Shown in pieces: positions 7,759-17,362 of a stretch of 64,000 nucleotides of DNA. The position numbers and the translations under genes were made by a program. Origin of the DNA: Exiguobacterium sp. s48 (lineage in GTDB: Bacteria; Bacillota; Bacilli; Exiguobacteriales; Exiguobacteriaceae); assembly GCF_018617395.1 (NCBI RefSeq), contig NZ_JACSKC010000001.1, forward strand, positions 868,001-932,000, written 5' to 3'. Every line of letters begins with the position of its first letter. Positions within the stretch are counted from its first letter, which is position 1. Below the pieces are notes generated by a model. The model was not told the DNA's origin and ran no database searches. It was given only the letters and a program-made list of their open reading frames with translations.

Positions 7759-9246
7759 ATGAACGGAATTTTAGTGTCCATTGTTCTTTATATGGCACTG
7801 ATGATCTTACTTGGGATCATCGCGTATCGGAGAACAAGCAGTATCGGAGATTACATGTTAGGCGGACGTGGACTTGGTCCTGGAGTAGCCGCACTATCTG
7901 CTGGCGCTTCTGACATGAGTGGCTGGCTATTAATGGGCCTACCGGGAGCCATGTATGCCACAGGAATCTCGAGTGGTTGGATTGTCATCGGGTTGACAAT
8001 CGGTGCTTATTTAAACTGGTTATTGGTCGCACCAAGATTACGCATTTATTCATACATATCGGATGATGCGATCACAATCCCAGATTTCTTTGAGAAACGC
8101 TTTAAAGACACAAAAGGCGTATTGCGTTCATTTTCAGCTGCCGTCACGTTAATCTTTTTCACTCTGTATGCGACAAGCGGATTCGTCGCCGGCGGTCGCC
8201 TATTCAATGCCGTCTTTGACATTGAATTTGTCACGGGAGTCGTCATTCTCGCTTCCATCATTATTCTGTATACGTTTATCGGTGGTTTCTTAGCCGTCAG
8301 CTGGACAGATTTTGTTCAGGGATTGATCATGTTGTTCGCCCTTATTTTTGTACCTGCCATCGCCATTACGGCAACTGATGGGGTTTCGACCGCTCTTGAC
8401 ACGGTACGAAATATTGATGAAGCATTGCTTGACCCGTGGACAGGTCAATCACTCATCGGTATTGTTTCATTATTTGCCTGGGGTCTCGGCTATTTCGGCC
8501 AGCCGCACATCATCGTCCGTTTTATGGCAATCGGAAAACTCGAGGACATTAAGACGGCACGTCGAATCGGGATCTCATGGATGGTCTTCACCGTTGTCGG
8601 GGCGATGGCGACCGGGTTGTTCGGTCTTGCCTATTACACACAGCAAGGCCTCACCATCGATAATCCGGAAAACGTCTTTATCAACTTATCTGACTTATTA
8701 TTCCCGGATTTGGTGACGGGCGTTCTGTTGGCCGCACTCCTTGCTGCCATCATGTCGACTATCTCGTCGCAATTACTCGTCTCATCAAGTGCTGCGACGA
8801 CAGACTTTTATCAAAAATTCTTCCGTAAAGATGCTGGCGACAAAGAACTCGTCATGGTAGGTCGGATTACGGTCATCCTCGTCTCGATTGTATCGATTAT
8901 TCTCGCACTCGATGCAGATGACACCATCCTAAATCTAGTCGGATATGCATGGGCTGGTTTCGGTTCATCCTTCGGACCACTCATCTTGTTCAGTCTGTTT
9001 TGGAAACGGACGACTCGCCAAGGAGCGCTAGCTGGAATGTTGACGGGTGCCTTTGTCGTCATTTTATGGAAGAACTATGCCGCATCTCTTTTCGGTACGT
9101 TTGGGACATTGTATGAAATGATTCCCGCATTCTTCTTGTCGGCACTCGCCATCTATACCGTGAGTTTGATGACGCCACCACCAAATGAGGTCATGCAACG
9201 TGAGTTTGACCAAATGCAAGATATGGTTAGAGAGCAAATCAAATAA
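7759..9246 (+). CDS. putP: Sodium/proline symporter
   Basis: The 495-residue protein is a sodium:solute symporter of the PutP subgroup, with about 13 membrane helices. Typical segments are YMLGGRGLGPGVAALSAGASDMSGW (TM2, Na+ and proline binding), GWLLMGLPGA and FAWGLGYFGQPHI. It imports proline for nutrition or osmoprotection. Two ATGs 6 bp apart are possible; GGGGGG directly abuts the first, so the second (7759) is the better start. A consensus cre site lies in the leader. The gene is followed by its own terminator. Confidence 0.92.
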   Translation: MNGILVSIVLYMALMILLGIIAYRRTSSIGDYMLGGRGLGPGVAALSAGASDMSGWLLMGLPGAMYATGISSGWIVIGLTIGAYLNWLLVAPRLRIYSYISDDAITIPDFFEKRFKDTKGVLRSFSAAVTLIFFTLYATSGFVAGGRLFNAVFDIEFVTGVVILASIIILYTFIGGFLAVSWTDFVQGLIMLFALIFVPAIAITATDGVSTALDTVRNIDEALLDPWTGQSLIGIVSLFAWGLGYFGQPHIIVRFMAIGKLEDIKTARRIGISWMVFTVVGAMATGLFGLAYYTQQGLTIDNPENVFINLSDLLFPDLVTGVLLAALLAAIMSTISSQLLVSSSAATTDFYQKFFRKDAGDKELVMVGRITVILVSIVSIILALDADDTILNLVGYAWAGFGSSFGPLILFSLFWKRTTRQGALAGMLTGAFVVILWKNYAASLFGTFGTLYEMIPAFFLSALAIYTVSLMTPPPNEVMQREFDQMQDMVREQIK

Positions 9247-9251
9247 TTCTC

Positions 9252-9282
9252 ATGACAGGTCAACAATGACCTGTCATTTTTT
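9252..9282 (+). terminator. putP terminator
   Basis: An 11-bp perfect stem ATGACAGGTCA / TGACCTGTCAT with loop ACAA is followed by a T run. Confidence 0.9.
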
Positions 9283-9359
9283 ATATAAGAAGGATTTTTC
9301 TTAATTATCGACGAACTTTAGGGTTATCGAACTACTCTGTCATGAAAAGGAGAATCGGG

Positions 9360-10511
9360 ATGAAACCAATCAAGATTGTATCTCGCCTTACCTTCATGTC
9401 TAGTTTTGTTTTATTAATTGCTTGTGGTACGACTCCGGCAACAAATCAAGAAGTACCAACAGTACCAGAAGAAGTCGAAAAACCGATTGTTGATATTCCT
9501 GAAGAAACGCCACCTGCTGAACCTAAGCCGATTGTCACGTCTGCCTCAATATATGCAATCGGGGATGTGTTGTTACATGACAACGTGTATGATGCCGCTC
9601 GTACCGATGACGGATTTGACTTTGATACCGCTTTTGAACAAGTAGCCCCAGTCTTGAAGCGCGCTGATATCACCATTGCGAATCAAGAGAGCATGATTGG
9701 CGGGAGTGCGATCGGATTATCAAGTTATCCTGCCTTTAATAGTCCCTTTGAGATTGGAGATGCACTCAAACGGTCTGGTGTTGATTTAGTTACGACAGCG
9801 AATAATCATTCACTTGATCGTGGCGTCCGAGCCATCGAGAACTCTATCGGACACTGGAACGCCATCGGAATGCCGTACACAGGTTCATTTCTATCCGCTG
9901 AGGACAAGGCGAATATTCGTACGTTGACGACCAATGATATTTCTTTTTCCTTCCTCGCATATACGTATGGAACGAATGGCGTCGTACCGAAGCAACCATA
10001 TCACGTGAATTATATCGACCTCGCACAGATGCAACCAGAGATCGAGAAGGCAGAACAGTCCACTGATTTGACAGTCGTTTCTCTCCATTTCGGTACGGAA
10101 TATGAACCGCTACCGAATGAGAGCCAAACTGAGCTCGCCCAATCATTAGCAGACCTCGGAGTCGACATCATCATCGGTCATCACCCTCACGTGTTGCAAC
10201 CTCCAATCATGCTTGAAGGTGTAAATGGCAATCAGACATTTGTTGTTTACTCTCTTGGTAATTTCTTCTCTGGTCAAAAAGGAGATGATCGGAACACGGG
10301 GGGCATCATCGGAATCGATGTTGTCAAAACAACCACTGATGAGGCAACCACATTTGAACTCAAACAACCGATGTTCTATCCAACCTTTACGCAAAAGTCA
10401 TCTGATGGTTATTATGAGGTTGTTCCGTTAAATTCAGTCAAACCTGAACTTCTTTCCACTGTCAGCGATCATATGTCACAGTGGTTACCAGAGCTTACAA
10501 TCGAACAATGA
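9360..10511 (+). CDS. CapA/PgsA-type lipoprotein, predicted metallophosphatase fold
   Basis: The 383-residue protein starts with a lipoprotein signal peptide ending in LIAC (lipidated Cys near residue 23), then a Pro/Glu-rich linker and a CapA domain. Metal-site motifs are GDVLLHDN, ANQES, TANNHSLDRG and GHHPHVLQP. CapA/PgsA proteins take part in poly-gamma-glutamate or capsule synthesis; the enzymatic activity of the calcineurin-like fold is not settled. No pgsBC/capBC genes are adjacent, so the role here is open. The start is the ATG after AAAAGGAG; the upstream in-frame ATG at 9342 lacks an RBS. Confidence 0.85.
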   Translation: MKPIKIVSRLTFMSSFVLLIACGTTPATNQEVPTVPEEVEKPIVDIPEETPPAEPKPIVTSASIYAIGDVLLHDNVYDAARTDDGFDFDTAFEQVAPVLKRADITIANQESMIGGSAIGLSSYPAFNSPFEIGDALKRSGVDLVTTANNHSLDRGVRAIENSIGHWNAIGMPYTGSFLSAEDKANIRTLTTNDISFSFLAYTYGTNGVVPKQPYHVNYIDLAQMQPEIEKAEQSTDLTVVSLHFGTEYEPLPNESQTELAQSLADLGVDIIIGHHPHVLQPPIMLEGVNGNQTFVVYSLGNFFSGQKGDDRNTGGIIGIDVVKTTTDEATTFELKQPMFYPTFTQKSSDGYYEVVPLNSVKPELLSTVSDHMSQWLPELTIEQ

Positions 10512-10512
10512 T

Positions 10513-10539
10513 GACCACGAAATCGCTCGTGGTCTTTTT
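10513..10539 (+). terminator. Terminator after the CapA-like gene
   Basis: Stem GACCACGA / TCGTGGTC with loop AATCGC, followed by TTTTTATTTT. Confidence 0.88.
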
Positions 10540-10607
10540 ATTTTCAAAAAAAAGGTTGCCACGCTTTCGGTTATCCCTTACACTAAGTCGTATATTTATA
10601 AACAAAG

Positions 10608-10623
10608 ATTAATAATTATTCAT
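10608..10623 (+). promoter_or_regulatory. Arginine repressor (ARG) box upstream of argG
   Basis: ATTAATAATTATTCAT matches the ArgR/AhrC half-palindromic box pattern ATGAATAATTATTCAT except at one arm position. It ends 16 bp before the argG start codon, a position suited to repression by ArgR with arginine. Confidence 0.65.
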
Positions 10624-10639
10624 AAGGGGTGTTCATATT

Positions 10640-11851
10640 TTGAAACAGAAACTCGTATTGGCTTACTCAGGTGGTTTGGATACATCGGTTGCGATTAAAT
10701 GGTTGGATGAACAAGGATATGATGTCATTGCCGTCTGTTTGAATGTCGGGGAAGGGAAAGACTTAGAAAAAATTCAGCAAAAAGCGATGAAAGTCGGGGC
10801 AAAAAAATCAATCGTGATCGATGCGGTTGATGAATTCGTTACAGATTTCGCTCGTTACTCTATGCAAGCGCACACGTTATATGAAGGTGTCTACCCACTC
10901 GTTTCTGCTCTGTCACGCCCTCTCATCTCGAAAAAATTGGTCGAGGTCGCACAAGCCGAAGGTGCCGTCGCTGTGGCTCACGGTTGTACAGGGAAAGGAA
11001 ATGACCAAGTGCGTTTCGAAGTGTCCATTCATGCACTCGACCCTTCACTTGAAATCGTTGCACCCGTTCGTGAATGGAAATGGTCACGTGAGGAAGAAAT
11101 TGCTTACGCGGCGAAACATGATATCCCGATTCCAATCGTTCAAGAAGAACCTTTCTCGATTGACCAAAACATTTGGGGACGTGCCATCGAATGCGGTATT
11201 TTAGAAGACCCTTGGGCGGCACCACCAGAGAGTGCTTATGAATTGACGGCAGCACTTGAAGATACACCACATGAACCGACTTATCTTGAAATTGAATTCA
11301 AAAATGGAGTGCCGGTTGCAATCAATGGTAAGAGTCAATCATTCACAGATATTTTAAAAGAAATCAATATCGTTGCAGGTGCACACGGTGTAGGAAAAAT
11401 CGACCACATCGAGAACCGTGTCGTCGGTATTAAATCACGTGAAGTCTATGAAGCTCCAGGGGCTATGACATTGATTACTGCGCACAAGGCACTCGAAGCG
11501 TTGACCCTCGTCCGTGAAGTCGCACACTTCAAACCGATTGTAGAGCAGAAGTTAACGGAGACCATTTATAACGGACTTTGGTATTCACCACTTACGAAGG
11601 CACTCCTTGCTTTTATCGATGAAACTCAGGCAACCGTCACAGGAACGGTTCGCATGAAGCTGTTTAAAGGACAAGCCATCGTTGACGGACGTAAATCACC
11701 GATTTCACTCTATGACGAGGAACTGGCGACATATACATCAGCAGATACGTTCGATCAACAAGCAGCTGTTGGATTTATTAAACTATGGGGCTTACCTACA
11801 AAAGTTCAATCAGAAGTCTTAATGGAAAAGGGAGCTTTTATCAATGAGTAA
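10640..11851 (+). CDS. argG: Argininosuccinate synthase
   Basis: The 403-residue enzyme joins citrulline and aspartate with ATP to form argininosuccinate, the penultimate arginine step. The N terminus carries the ATP-binding signature AYSGGLDTS, then [15 protein letters not shown] and EAPGAMTLI near the C-terminal tetramerisation region; length is normal for the family. The start is TTG, 9 bases after AAGGGGTG. Its last 8 bases overlap argH, indicating translational coupling. An ARG box lies just upstream. Confidence 0.96.
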   Translation: MKQKLVLAYSGGLDTSVAIKWLDEQGYDVIAVCLNVGEGKDLEKIQQKAMKVGAKKSIVIDAVDEFVTDFARYSMQAHTLYEGVYPLVSALSRPLISKKLVEVAQAEGAVAVAHGCTGKGNDQVRFEVSIHALDPSLEIVAPVREWKWSREEEIAYAAKHDIPIPIVQEEPFSIDQNIWGRAIECGILEDPWAAPPESAYELTAALEDTPHEPTYLEIEFKNGVPVAINGKSQSFTDILKEINIVAGAHGVGKIDHIENRVVGIKSREVYEAPGAMTLITAHKALEALTLVREVAHFKPIVEQKLTETIYNGLWYSPLTKALLAFIDETQATVTGTVRMKLFKGQAIVDGRKSPISLYDEELATYTSADTFDQQAAVGFIKLWGLPTKVQSEVLMEKGAFINE

Positions 11852-13232
11852 ATTATGGGGTGGTCGCTTCGAGAAGACAGCGAGTGATTGGGTCGATGCA
11901 TTCGGTGCATCGATAGAATTTGACGCTCAACTCGTCTTGGAAGATTTAGAGGGTAGCATGGCTCACGTGACGATGTTAGGAGACCAAAATATCCTCTCTA
12001 ACGATGAAGTGACTCAACTACTCGAAGGACTCAATCTGTTAAAACAAAAAGCAATCGCCGGTGAATTGAAATTTGAAGTGTATCATGAAGACATTCACAT
12101 GAATCTTGAGGCCTTGTTGCACGAGGAAATTGGTCCCATCGCCGGAAAGATGCATACAGCACGTAGCCGAAACGATCAAGTCGCGACAGACATGCATCTT
12201 TACTTGAAAGAACGTGTGAAAGAAGTGATTCACTTGATTGAATCACTTCAACAAGAATTGCATGCACACGCTTCAAAAAACGTCGAGACGATCATGCCTG
12301 GCTATACGCATCTTCAGCGTGCACAACCAATTTCACTTGCGCACCATTTACTCACCTACTTTTGGATGCTTGAGCGGGACAAGGAACGTTTTACAGACAG
12401 TTTGAAGCGAATCGATTGGTCCCCTCTTGGAGCAGGCGCGCTCGCTGGGACAACGTTCCCAATCGACCGCTTCCGGTCAGCCGAATTGCTTGGATTCAAT
12501 CGGGTTTACCCGAACAGCCTCGATGCTGTCAGTGACCGCGACTTCATTCTTGAATTCCTCTCGAACGCATCGATCCTCATGATGCATCTCTCCCGTTTCT
12601 GTGAGGAGTTGATTCTTTGGGCCAGTGAAGAATATCGTTTCATTACCGTGTCGGATACGTTCTCTACCGGTTCGAGCATGATGCCACAAAAGAAAAATCC
12701 GGACATGGCCGAACTCGTCCGTGGAAAATCGGGTCGTGTGATTGGAAACTTGATGGGATTATTGACGCTCATGAAAGGACTTCCTCTCGCTTATAATAAA
12801 GATTTACAGGAAGATAAAGAAGGAATGTTTGATACGGTCAAGACCGTTCAAGGCTCACTCAGTATCATGGCGGGGATGATGAATGAATTGACGTTCCATC
12901 CTGACGTCATGAAACAAGCGACCGAGCGTGATTTTTCTAACGCTACTGAACTTGCTGATTATTTGACAGCAAAAGGAGTACCCTTCCGTGAAGCTCACGA
13001 AGTGACGGGTAAACTCGTCAAATATTGCGTGGATGAGCGATTATATTTACGCGAGCTCCCAATCACGGTGTTCCAAACACACTCCGAATTGATCGAAGAC
13101 GATGTGTATGATGCCTTGACCCCTGAACAGGCAGTCGCACGTCGAAACAGTTACGGTGGAACAGGATTTGATGCCGTCCGCGTACAATTGAAAGAAGCTT
13201 CAGAATGCATGAGCAAGCTGACCCATTCATAA
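11844..13232 (+). CDS. argH: Argininosuccinate lyase
   Basis: The 462-residue fumarase/aspartase-superfamily enzyme splits argininosuccinate into arginine and fumarate. It shows WGGRF at the start, [10 protein letters not shown], the catalytic-loop signature [12 protein letters not shown] and C-terminal GGTGF. The start ATG lies inside the end of argG (ATGAGTAA overlap). It is the last gene of the argGH operon and is followed by a long terminator hairpin. Confidence 0.96.
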   Translation: MSKLWGGRFEKTASDWVDAFGASIEFDAQLVLEDLEGSMAHVTMLGDQNILSNDEVTQLLEGLNLLKQKAIAGELKFEVYHEDIHMNLEALLHEEIGPIAGKMHTARSRNDQVATDMHLYLKERVKEVIHLIESLQQELHAHASKNVETIMPGYTHLQRAQPISLAHHLLTYFWMLERDKERFTDSLKRIDWSPLGAGALAGTTFPIDRFRSAELLGFNRVYPNSLDAVSDRDFILEFLSNASILMMHLSRFCEELILWASEEYRFITVSDTFSTGSSMMPQKKNPDMAELVRGKSGRVIGNLMGLLTLMKGLPLAYNKDLQEDKEGMFDTVKTVQGSLSIMAGMMNELTFHPDVMKQATERDFSNATELADYLTAKGVPFREAHEVTGKLVKYCVDERLYLRELPITVFQTHSELIEDDVYDALTPEQAVARRNSYGGTGFDAVRVQLKEASECMSKLTHS

Positions 13233-13233
13233 C

Positions 13234-13273
13234 AAATACGCGTCCTCGTCAGTTAACGAGGACGCGTATTTAT
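13234..13273 (+). terminator. argGH operon terminator
   Basis: A 16-bp perfect stem (13234-13249 with 13256-13271) and a 6-base loop. The T run after it is weak (TTTATG) but the stem is very stable. Confidence 0.8.
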
Positions 13274-13428
13274 GTTCATCCATTCAATATAAAAATTACA
13301 TAAATCAGTGCTCGTCGTCTAGTTCCCCCTCTTAATGATAACAAGAATCCTGCTCAACAAACAGACTACACTTTAATGTGTTCACGTACGATAATGGTCT
13401 CAATACGATGCAAATAGGAGGCATTCAC

Positions 13429-13842
13429 ATGAAATCTTCTGTTCAGTTGGACCCAGGTCCATTCTTTCATGGAACGAAAGCAGAACTTGTTGTTGGAGAT
13501 CTTTTAGAAGTTGGCCATATGTCGAATCATCGCCATGAGCCGCTACGTCACCTTTATTTTACGGCGACTTTGGATGCCGCAAAATGGGGGGCTGAATTAG
13601 CAAAAGGAAACGGTCCTGAGCAAATTTATATTGTGCATCCGGTTGGCAATTTTGAAAATGATCCAAATTTAACGGATCAACGATTCCCTGGAAATCCTAC
13701 TCGATCCTATCGGACAATCGAACCGCTCCTCGTAGTAGGCGTTTTAAAATCATGGGAACGTCACTCAGAAGAGATGATTGAAAAGATGCGTTCATCGATT
13801 GAGGAATTACGTCGAACCGGAAACGATCACATCATTGATTAA
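13429..13842 (+). CDS. arr: Rifampin ADP-ribosyltransferase (Arr family)
   Basis: The 137-residue protein follows the Arr pattern closely: PFFHGTKAEL near the N terminus (NAD-binding His), LYFTATLDAAKWGAELA, IYIVHPVGNFENDPNLTDQ and FPGNPTRSYRT. Arr enzymes ADP-ribosylate the rifamycin C23 hydroxyl and inactivate the drug. AGGAGG lies 8 bases before the ATG; an upstream in-frame ATG lacks an RBS. The gene stands alone between argH and bioY with no mobile-element traces, so it is probably part of the chromosomal complement. Activity is inferred from family identity. Confidence 0.9.
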   Translation: MKSSVQLDPGPFFHGTKAELVVGDLLEVGHMSNHRHEPLRHLYFTATLDAAKWGAELAKGNGPEQIYIVHPVGNFENDPNLTDQRFPGNPTRSYRTIEPLLVVGVLKSWERHSEEMIEKMRSSIEELRRTGNDHIID

Positions 13843-13883
13843 ATTTGAAAGGCGAAAAACTACTTGCCATCCCTATTCGAACA

Positions 13884-13913
13884 TGTTAACTTTTATATTG
13901 TTAACGTTAACTG
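13884..13913 (+). promoter_or_regulatory. BirA biotin operator upstream of bioY
   Basis: GTTAAC at 13885-13890 and GTTAAC at 13906-13911 are separated by 15 bp, matching the Bacilli BirA operator TGTTAAC-N14/16-GTTAACA. A -10-like TATATT lies between the arms. A third GTTAAC (13900-13905) abuts the right arm. Confidence 0.75.
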
Positions 13914-13928
13914 AAAAGGGGTTTACAT

Positions 13929-14459
13929 ATGAAAATTCAGGATATGACACAAATCGCTTTTGGGGCAGCACTCATTGCCAGTGTCGGCTTTATTGAAATA
14001 CCGATCGGACCTGTTCCAATCACCTTGCAAACACTTGCCATCATGACGATTGCCGGAGTATTTGGGGCACGTAAAGGATTTTTAGCGGTCCTTGTTTATT
14101 TACTTCTTGGGTTAATCGGTCTTCCAGTATTAAGCGGACAAGGCGGTTTCGCACCATTTGTCGGACCGACAGTCGGCTATTTAATCGCTTTCCCGATTGC
14201 GGCATTATTGATTGGTTGGTTTAGTGAAAAGCATCGTTCGATTCCAGGATTGATTGGGTATAACGTTGTTTTTGGACTCGGGTTCGTCTATTTACTTGGA
14301 AGCATCGGTCTTGAAATTGTTGTCGGCATGTCCTTCATTGATGCGCTAAAAGTGAACATCCCGTTTATTTTTGGTGATTTACTCAAAGCAGTGATTGCCG
14401 CTATTCTTGCAGTTAAAATTTCAGAGAACGTTCAAGTTCGACGCTCTCTTGCTTCGTAA
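13929..14459 (+). CDS. bioY: Biotin transporter substrate-binding subunit BioY
   Basis: The 176-residue membrane protein has about six hydrophobic segments and the BioY features: IPIGPVPITLQT near the start, AGVFGARKGFLAV, and GLPVLSGQGGFAPFVGPTVGYL. BioY is the S-component of an ECF transporter that works with EcfA/A'/T encoded elsewhere. AAAGGGG precedes the ATG. The upstream BirA operator supports biotin-dependent repression. Confidence 0.95.
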   Translation: MKIQDMTQIAFGAALIASVGFIEIPIGPVPITLQTLAIMTIAGVFGARKGFLAVLVYLLLGLIGLPVLSGQGGFAPFVGPTVGYLIAFPIAALLIGWFSEKHRSIPGLIGYNVVFGLGFVYLLGSIGLEIVVGMSFIDALKVNIPFIFGDLLKAVIAAILAVKISENVQVRRSLAS

Positions 14460-14522
14460 ACGTTCTGACGTTTCACCTGTACCCCCCTGTGGAATACTTA
14501 TAGTATGGAAGGGGGTGTCTCT

Positions 14523-14720
14523 ATGAGCGACTCGACGTTTAAGAAACGCTTGCAAAAAGCGACCCATTTTTATCAACGTTCTGACAAAGGGCAACGTCAA
14601 GGAGTAGACAAGTCGTCTCATGAAAAACGTGACACTGAAGCGTTTGAGCGCAGACTCCGTGAGGCGAAAGGTAAGGTTGGCGAGATTCAAGAAAACATTG
14701 ACCATATTGCTAGACGTTAA
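14523..14720 (+). CDS. Small charged hypothetical protein
   Basis: A 65-residue, highly charged (Lys/Arg/Glu-rich), probably helical protein without membrane segment or recognised domain. The ATG follows AAGGGGGTG at good spacing; an in-frame ATG at 14505 is part of the leader. A sigma-B-like promoter may lie upstream: GTTTCA at 14470-14475, 14 bp, TGGAAT at 14490-14495 (one mismatch to GGGAAT). It ends 20 bp before a strong bidirectional terminator. I do not recognise a family. Confidence 0.65.
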   Translation: MSDSTFKKRLQKATHFYQRSDKGQRQGVDKSSHEKRDTEAFERRLREAKGKVGEIQENIDHIARR

Positions 14721-14750
14721 AACCCCGTCCATGGACGGGGTTTATTTTTT
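14720..14750. terminator. Bidirectional terminator between convergent genes
   Basis: The near-perfect palindrome AAACCCCGTC-CATG-GACGGGGTTT is followed by TATTTTTT on the + strand and by TTTTAAC on the minus strand. It lies between the small protein gene and the convergent TauE/SafE gene. Confidence 0.88.
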
Positions 14751-15590
14751 GCGTGGTCGAACAACGAGTGTAATGATGAACAATAGTGCCAATGTGACAA
14801 GTAATACGAGGGAAGCCGTATTCCATCCAATCAGGTTAAGCGCCACACTGAAAGCGACGGTGACATAAAATCCTCCGAGTGCTTTTTTAACGTGTTGTGA
14901 ACTAAAGCGTTGCAACTGTTTTGCTCCAAATGGCGACCCAATCATTGCACCCGCAATCAAGGCAAGACCGTGCCAATAGTTCGTGTCCGCACCAGCGACA
15001 GCGTAACTGATGACACCTGAAATGACGATGAGGAGCGCTGCGGAAATGCTCGTTCCAACCGCTCGCTTCATTTCAGTATTCAATAACTTTACTTGGAGTG
15101 GAGTTAAGACGAACCCACCGCTCACCCCCATCAAAGAAGAGATAAATCCAGCGAAGACTCCGATGATCCCGAGACGTGGAACAGAATCTGTACCGACACT
15201 CCCCTCGACATGCTGTTTCGAGCGAAAGAATGAAATCGCAAAGTAAGTGAGTAACGCGATGTAAACAAGTGAGATGATGAGTGTCGCCCCATCTACTCCT
15301 TCTAAATAAAAGACAAGTGGCGTCGCAATCCATGTCCCGAGTACGCCAAACAAACCAATCCATAGCGCATGGGATACGTTTACGTTACGCAAGCGAATGT
15401 GTGAAATCGTACCTGCAGTCGTTGAACCGAGTGTCAACATAAGACTCAGTGCAATCGCTGCACTCGCCTCATACCCGAAGACGAGAAGGAGTGGCGTCAA
15501 TAAAATACCACCACCGATTCCAAAGAAACCGCTCAAGATCCCGATTAACGTCCCGAGAAGTAAAAATTGTAATACTTGTAATACGTCCAT
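14742..15590 (-). CDS. TauE/SafE family sulfite/organosulfonate exporter
   Basis: The 282-residue membrane protein shows the duplicated TauE/SafE signature: GILSGFFGIGGGILLTP in the first half and AGFISSLMGVSGGFVLTP in the second, with eight hydrophobic segments. Family members export sulfite, sulfoacetate or related anions; others have different substrates, so the cargo is unknown. AGAAGGGT precedes the ATG. It ends inside the shared terminator with the convergent gene. Confidence 0.88.
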   Translation of the reverse strand: MDVLQVLQFLLLGTLIGILSGFFGIGGGILLTPLLLVFGYEASAAIALSLMLTLGSTTAGTISHIRLRNVNVSHALWIGLFGVLGTWIATPLVFYLEGVDGATLIISLVYIALLTYFAISFFRSKQHVEGSVGTDSVPRLGIIGVFAGFISSLMGVSGGFVLTPLQVKLLNTEMKRAVGTSISAALLIVISGVISYAVAGADTNYWHGLALIAGAMIGSPFGAKQLQRFSSQHVKKALGGFYVTVAFSVALNLIGWNTASLVLLVTLALLFIITLVVRPRKK

Positions 15591-15630
15591 GTTCTACCCT
15601 TCTTTCATTGGTCTCGTGTGCAATCATATC

Positions 15631-15657
15631 AAAAAGGGGCGTCAAATGCGCCCCTTT
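15631..15657 (-). terminator. Terminator of the alpha/beta hydrolase gene
   Basis: On the minus strand stem AAAGGGGCG / CGCCCCTTT is followed by a T run (TTTTTG), directly after the hydrolase stop. Confidence 0.88.
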
Positions 15658-15659
15658 GC

Positions 15660-16547
15660 TCACAATGATTTTTCTAGAAAATCAAAGATTCGCTGTTGAT
15701 ATTCGCTTTCGAACGCGTGATAAGACCCGACATGTCCATCGTTATCCGTCACCCATAGTTCGACATTTGCTTGTGCATCAGCAAGTTTTTCACTTTCCGA
15801 TACAGGAATCGCATCATCCCCTTTACTATGAATCAAGAGGATCGGCGCATCGATTGCTTTGATATCATGAATCGGCGAAACGACATCGGCATCGAGACCG
15901 GTGAACCACGGTGTCACGGTCATAATGACAGGAGTGAACGGAACGTTTGGCAAATCACTCCATACCGGAAGATTCGTTTCAAGGTAGTTTCGTAAATCAC
16001 TGAATGGACTGTCTGCAATCACGGCAGCCACTTCGACGTCATCTGCCGTAGAGAGAGCCGTTGCGGCTCCCATCGAAATGCCGTACAAGACAATCGGACC
16101 ATCTGTTCTTCCTTTCGCATATTGAATAGCGGCCTGTAAATCCGATTGTTCCTTAGCTCCGACCGTCACACGATCTCCCTCTGAAATACCCGACCCACGA
16201 AAATCAAACGTTAAGAATTGATATCCTTGTTCGTGGAACTCTGGAATCAAGTCTTTAAGTGGAAGATCATCTTGTTCTCGGTTCTTCCCATAACCGTGAG
16301 CAAACACGATGGTCGCACGAGGCGTCGGATGCGGAATCCACCATCCGTACAAGTCGTATCCTTCTTCCGATTGAATTGTCACATTTTCATATTTCAAACC
16401 AAGAGATTTCGGCGTATATGTCAATGTTTCTCGTTCAGGTGACGTCAATTGATCTCCGATATGAGCCGAGATTCCTGCAATCGCCAATCCGGCCACAAGC
16501 AACATGATCAGTACCGTCATACTAGCAATTTTTATCCAACGATTCAT
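15660..16547 (-). CDS. Membrane-anchored alpha/beta hydrolase
   Basis: A 295-residue serine hydrolase with one N-terminal membrane segment (residues ~6-28), so the catalytic domain probably faces outside. Motifs: VFAHGYGKN (oxyanion region), FDFRGSGIS, nucleophile elbow YGISMGAA, an acid in HSKGDDAIP and terminal His in NDGHVGSY. It resembles the YqkD-type group of Bacillus hydrolases of unknown substrate. GAGGGGAAGC lies before the ATG. Monocistronic with its own terminator. Confidence 0.82.
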   Translation of the reverse strand: MNRWIKIASMTVLIMLLVAGLAIAGISAHIGDQLTSPERETLTYTPKSLGLKYENVTIQSEEGYDLYGWWIPHPTPRATIVFAHGYGKNREQDDLPLKDLIPEFHEQGYQFLTFDFRGSGISEGDRVTVGAKEQSDLQAAIQYAKGRTDGPIVLYGISMGAATALSTADDVEVAAVIADSPFSDLRNYLETNLPVWSDLPNVPFTPVIMTVTPWFTGLDADVVSPIHDIKAIDAPILLIHSKGDDAIPVSESEKLADAQANVELWVTDNDGHVGSYHAFESEYQQRIFDFLEKSL

Positions 16548-16574
16548 CTGATGCTTCCCCTCGTTTCTGAATAA

Positions 16575-17357
16575 TTATCTCAACCAGCTTCGTAATGCGA
16601 TGAGCGCATGTTGAACCGGTTCCCACGTACTAGCGGGTATCAGATAACATGTTGCTTCGTTAATAGTGAACGTACGAACATCTTTTTGTTTCACAATATT
16701 CTCACCGATTGCACCAAACGGATCACTATTCACATCGACGTGATCAAATGTTATCCATTTACGCTCTCCGGCTTCGTAAACGGCACATCCGAACGATTTC
16801 ACCGGACCTTCGATTCCGTACTCCGCAAAATGCCATAGCGTCGTCGCATCGAGTGGAGAACCGAGGTGAAGGACACGTGCGTCACGTTCAATCATTCGTT
16901 CGATCGGAGAGCTCGGTCCGAATCCGACTTCAACCGTATGTCCGGAAACGATTTCCTTCGCATTCTTCCCCCATGCCGCCACAGACCACATCGGGTGATC
17001 ACTCCGATACACATTTGGATAAGTCCGAAACAGCTCGGGTACACGTCCCATACCTCGAGTCAATGTCTTTTCTTTTTCATAAGGTGGCATTTCCTCACGT
17101 ATCGTTTGCCACCATTCTACTGGGACTGGTGGTGCCTCCCACTCGGCCGGGTCTGAATTGTCTCCTGTTTGTGTTGCCATCATGAGAAGTCCTGATGGTC
17201 CCACAACTTCTTGTAATGCCTCAATGACGGTTTGGGCACCACCACATACCCACCCCAGTTTAGATAACGATGTATGGACAAACAGCGATTCTCCTGCTTG
17301 AACTCCCGCTTCTTTTAAATCATTGATGAGACTTGACTTTGTCACCATCTGTTTCAC
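16575..17357 (-). CDS. AAC(3)-family aminoglycoside N-acetyltransferase
   Basis: The 260-residue protein belongs to the antibiotic (AAC(3)) acetyltransferase family: VHTSLSKLGWVCGG near the N terminus, MATQTGDNSDP, TRGMGRVPELFR, HPMWSVAAWG and LHLGSPLDATTLWHFAEY. It should acetylate the 3-amino group of an aminoglycoside, though Bacillus homologues such as YokD have unclear substrates. GGAG within the end of sbcC lies 8 bases before GTG at 17357, the best start; an alternative GTG at 17366 overlaps the sbcC stop. It is coupled to sbcDC. Confidence 0.85.
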   Translation of the reverse strand: MKQMVTKSSLINDLKEAGVQAGESLFVHTSLSKLGWVCGGAQTVIEALQEVVGPSGLLMMATQTGDNSDPAEWEAPPVPVEWWQTIREEMPPYEKEKTLTRGMGRVPELFRTYPNVYRSDHPMWSVAAWGKNAKEIVSGHTVEVGFGPSSPIERMIERDARVLHLGSPLDATTLWHFAEYGIEGPVKSFGCAVYEAGERKWITFDHVDVNSDPFGAIGENIVKQKDVRTFTINEATCYLIPASTWEPVQHALIALRSWLR

Positions 17358-17362
17358 AACTA

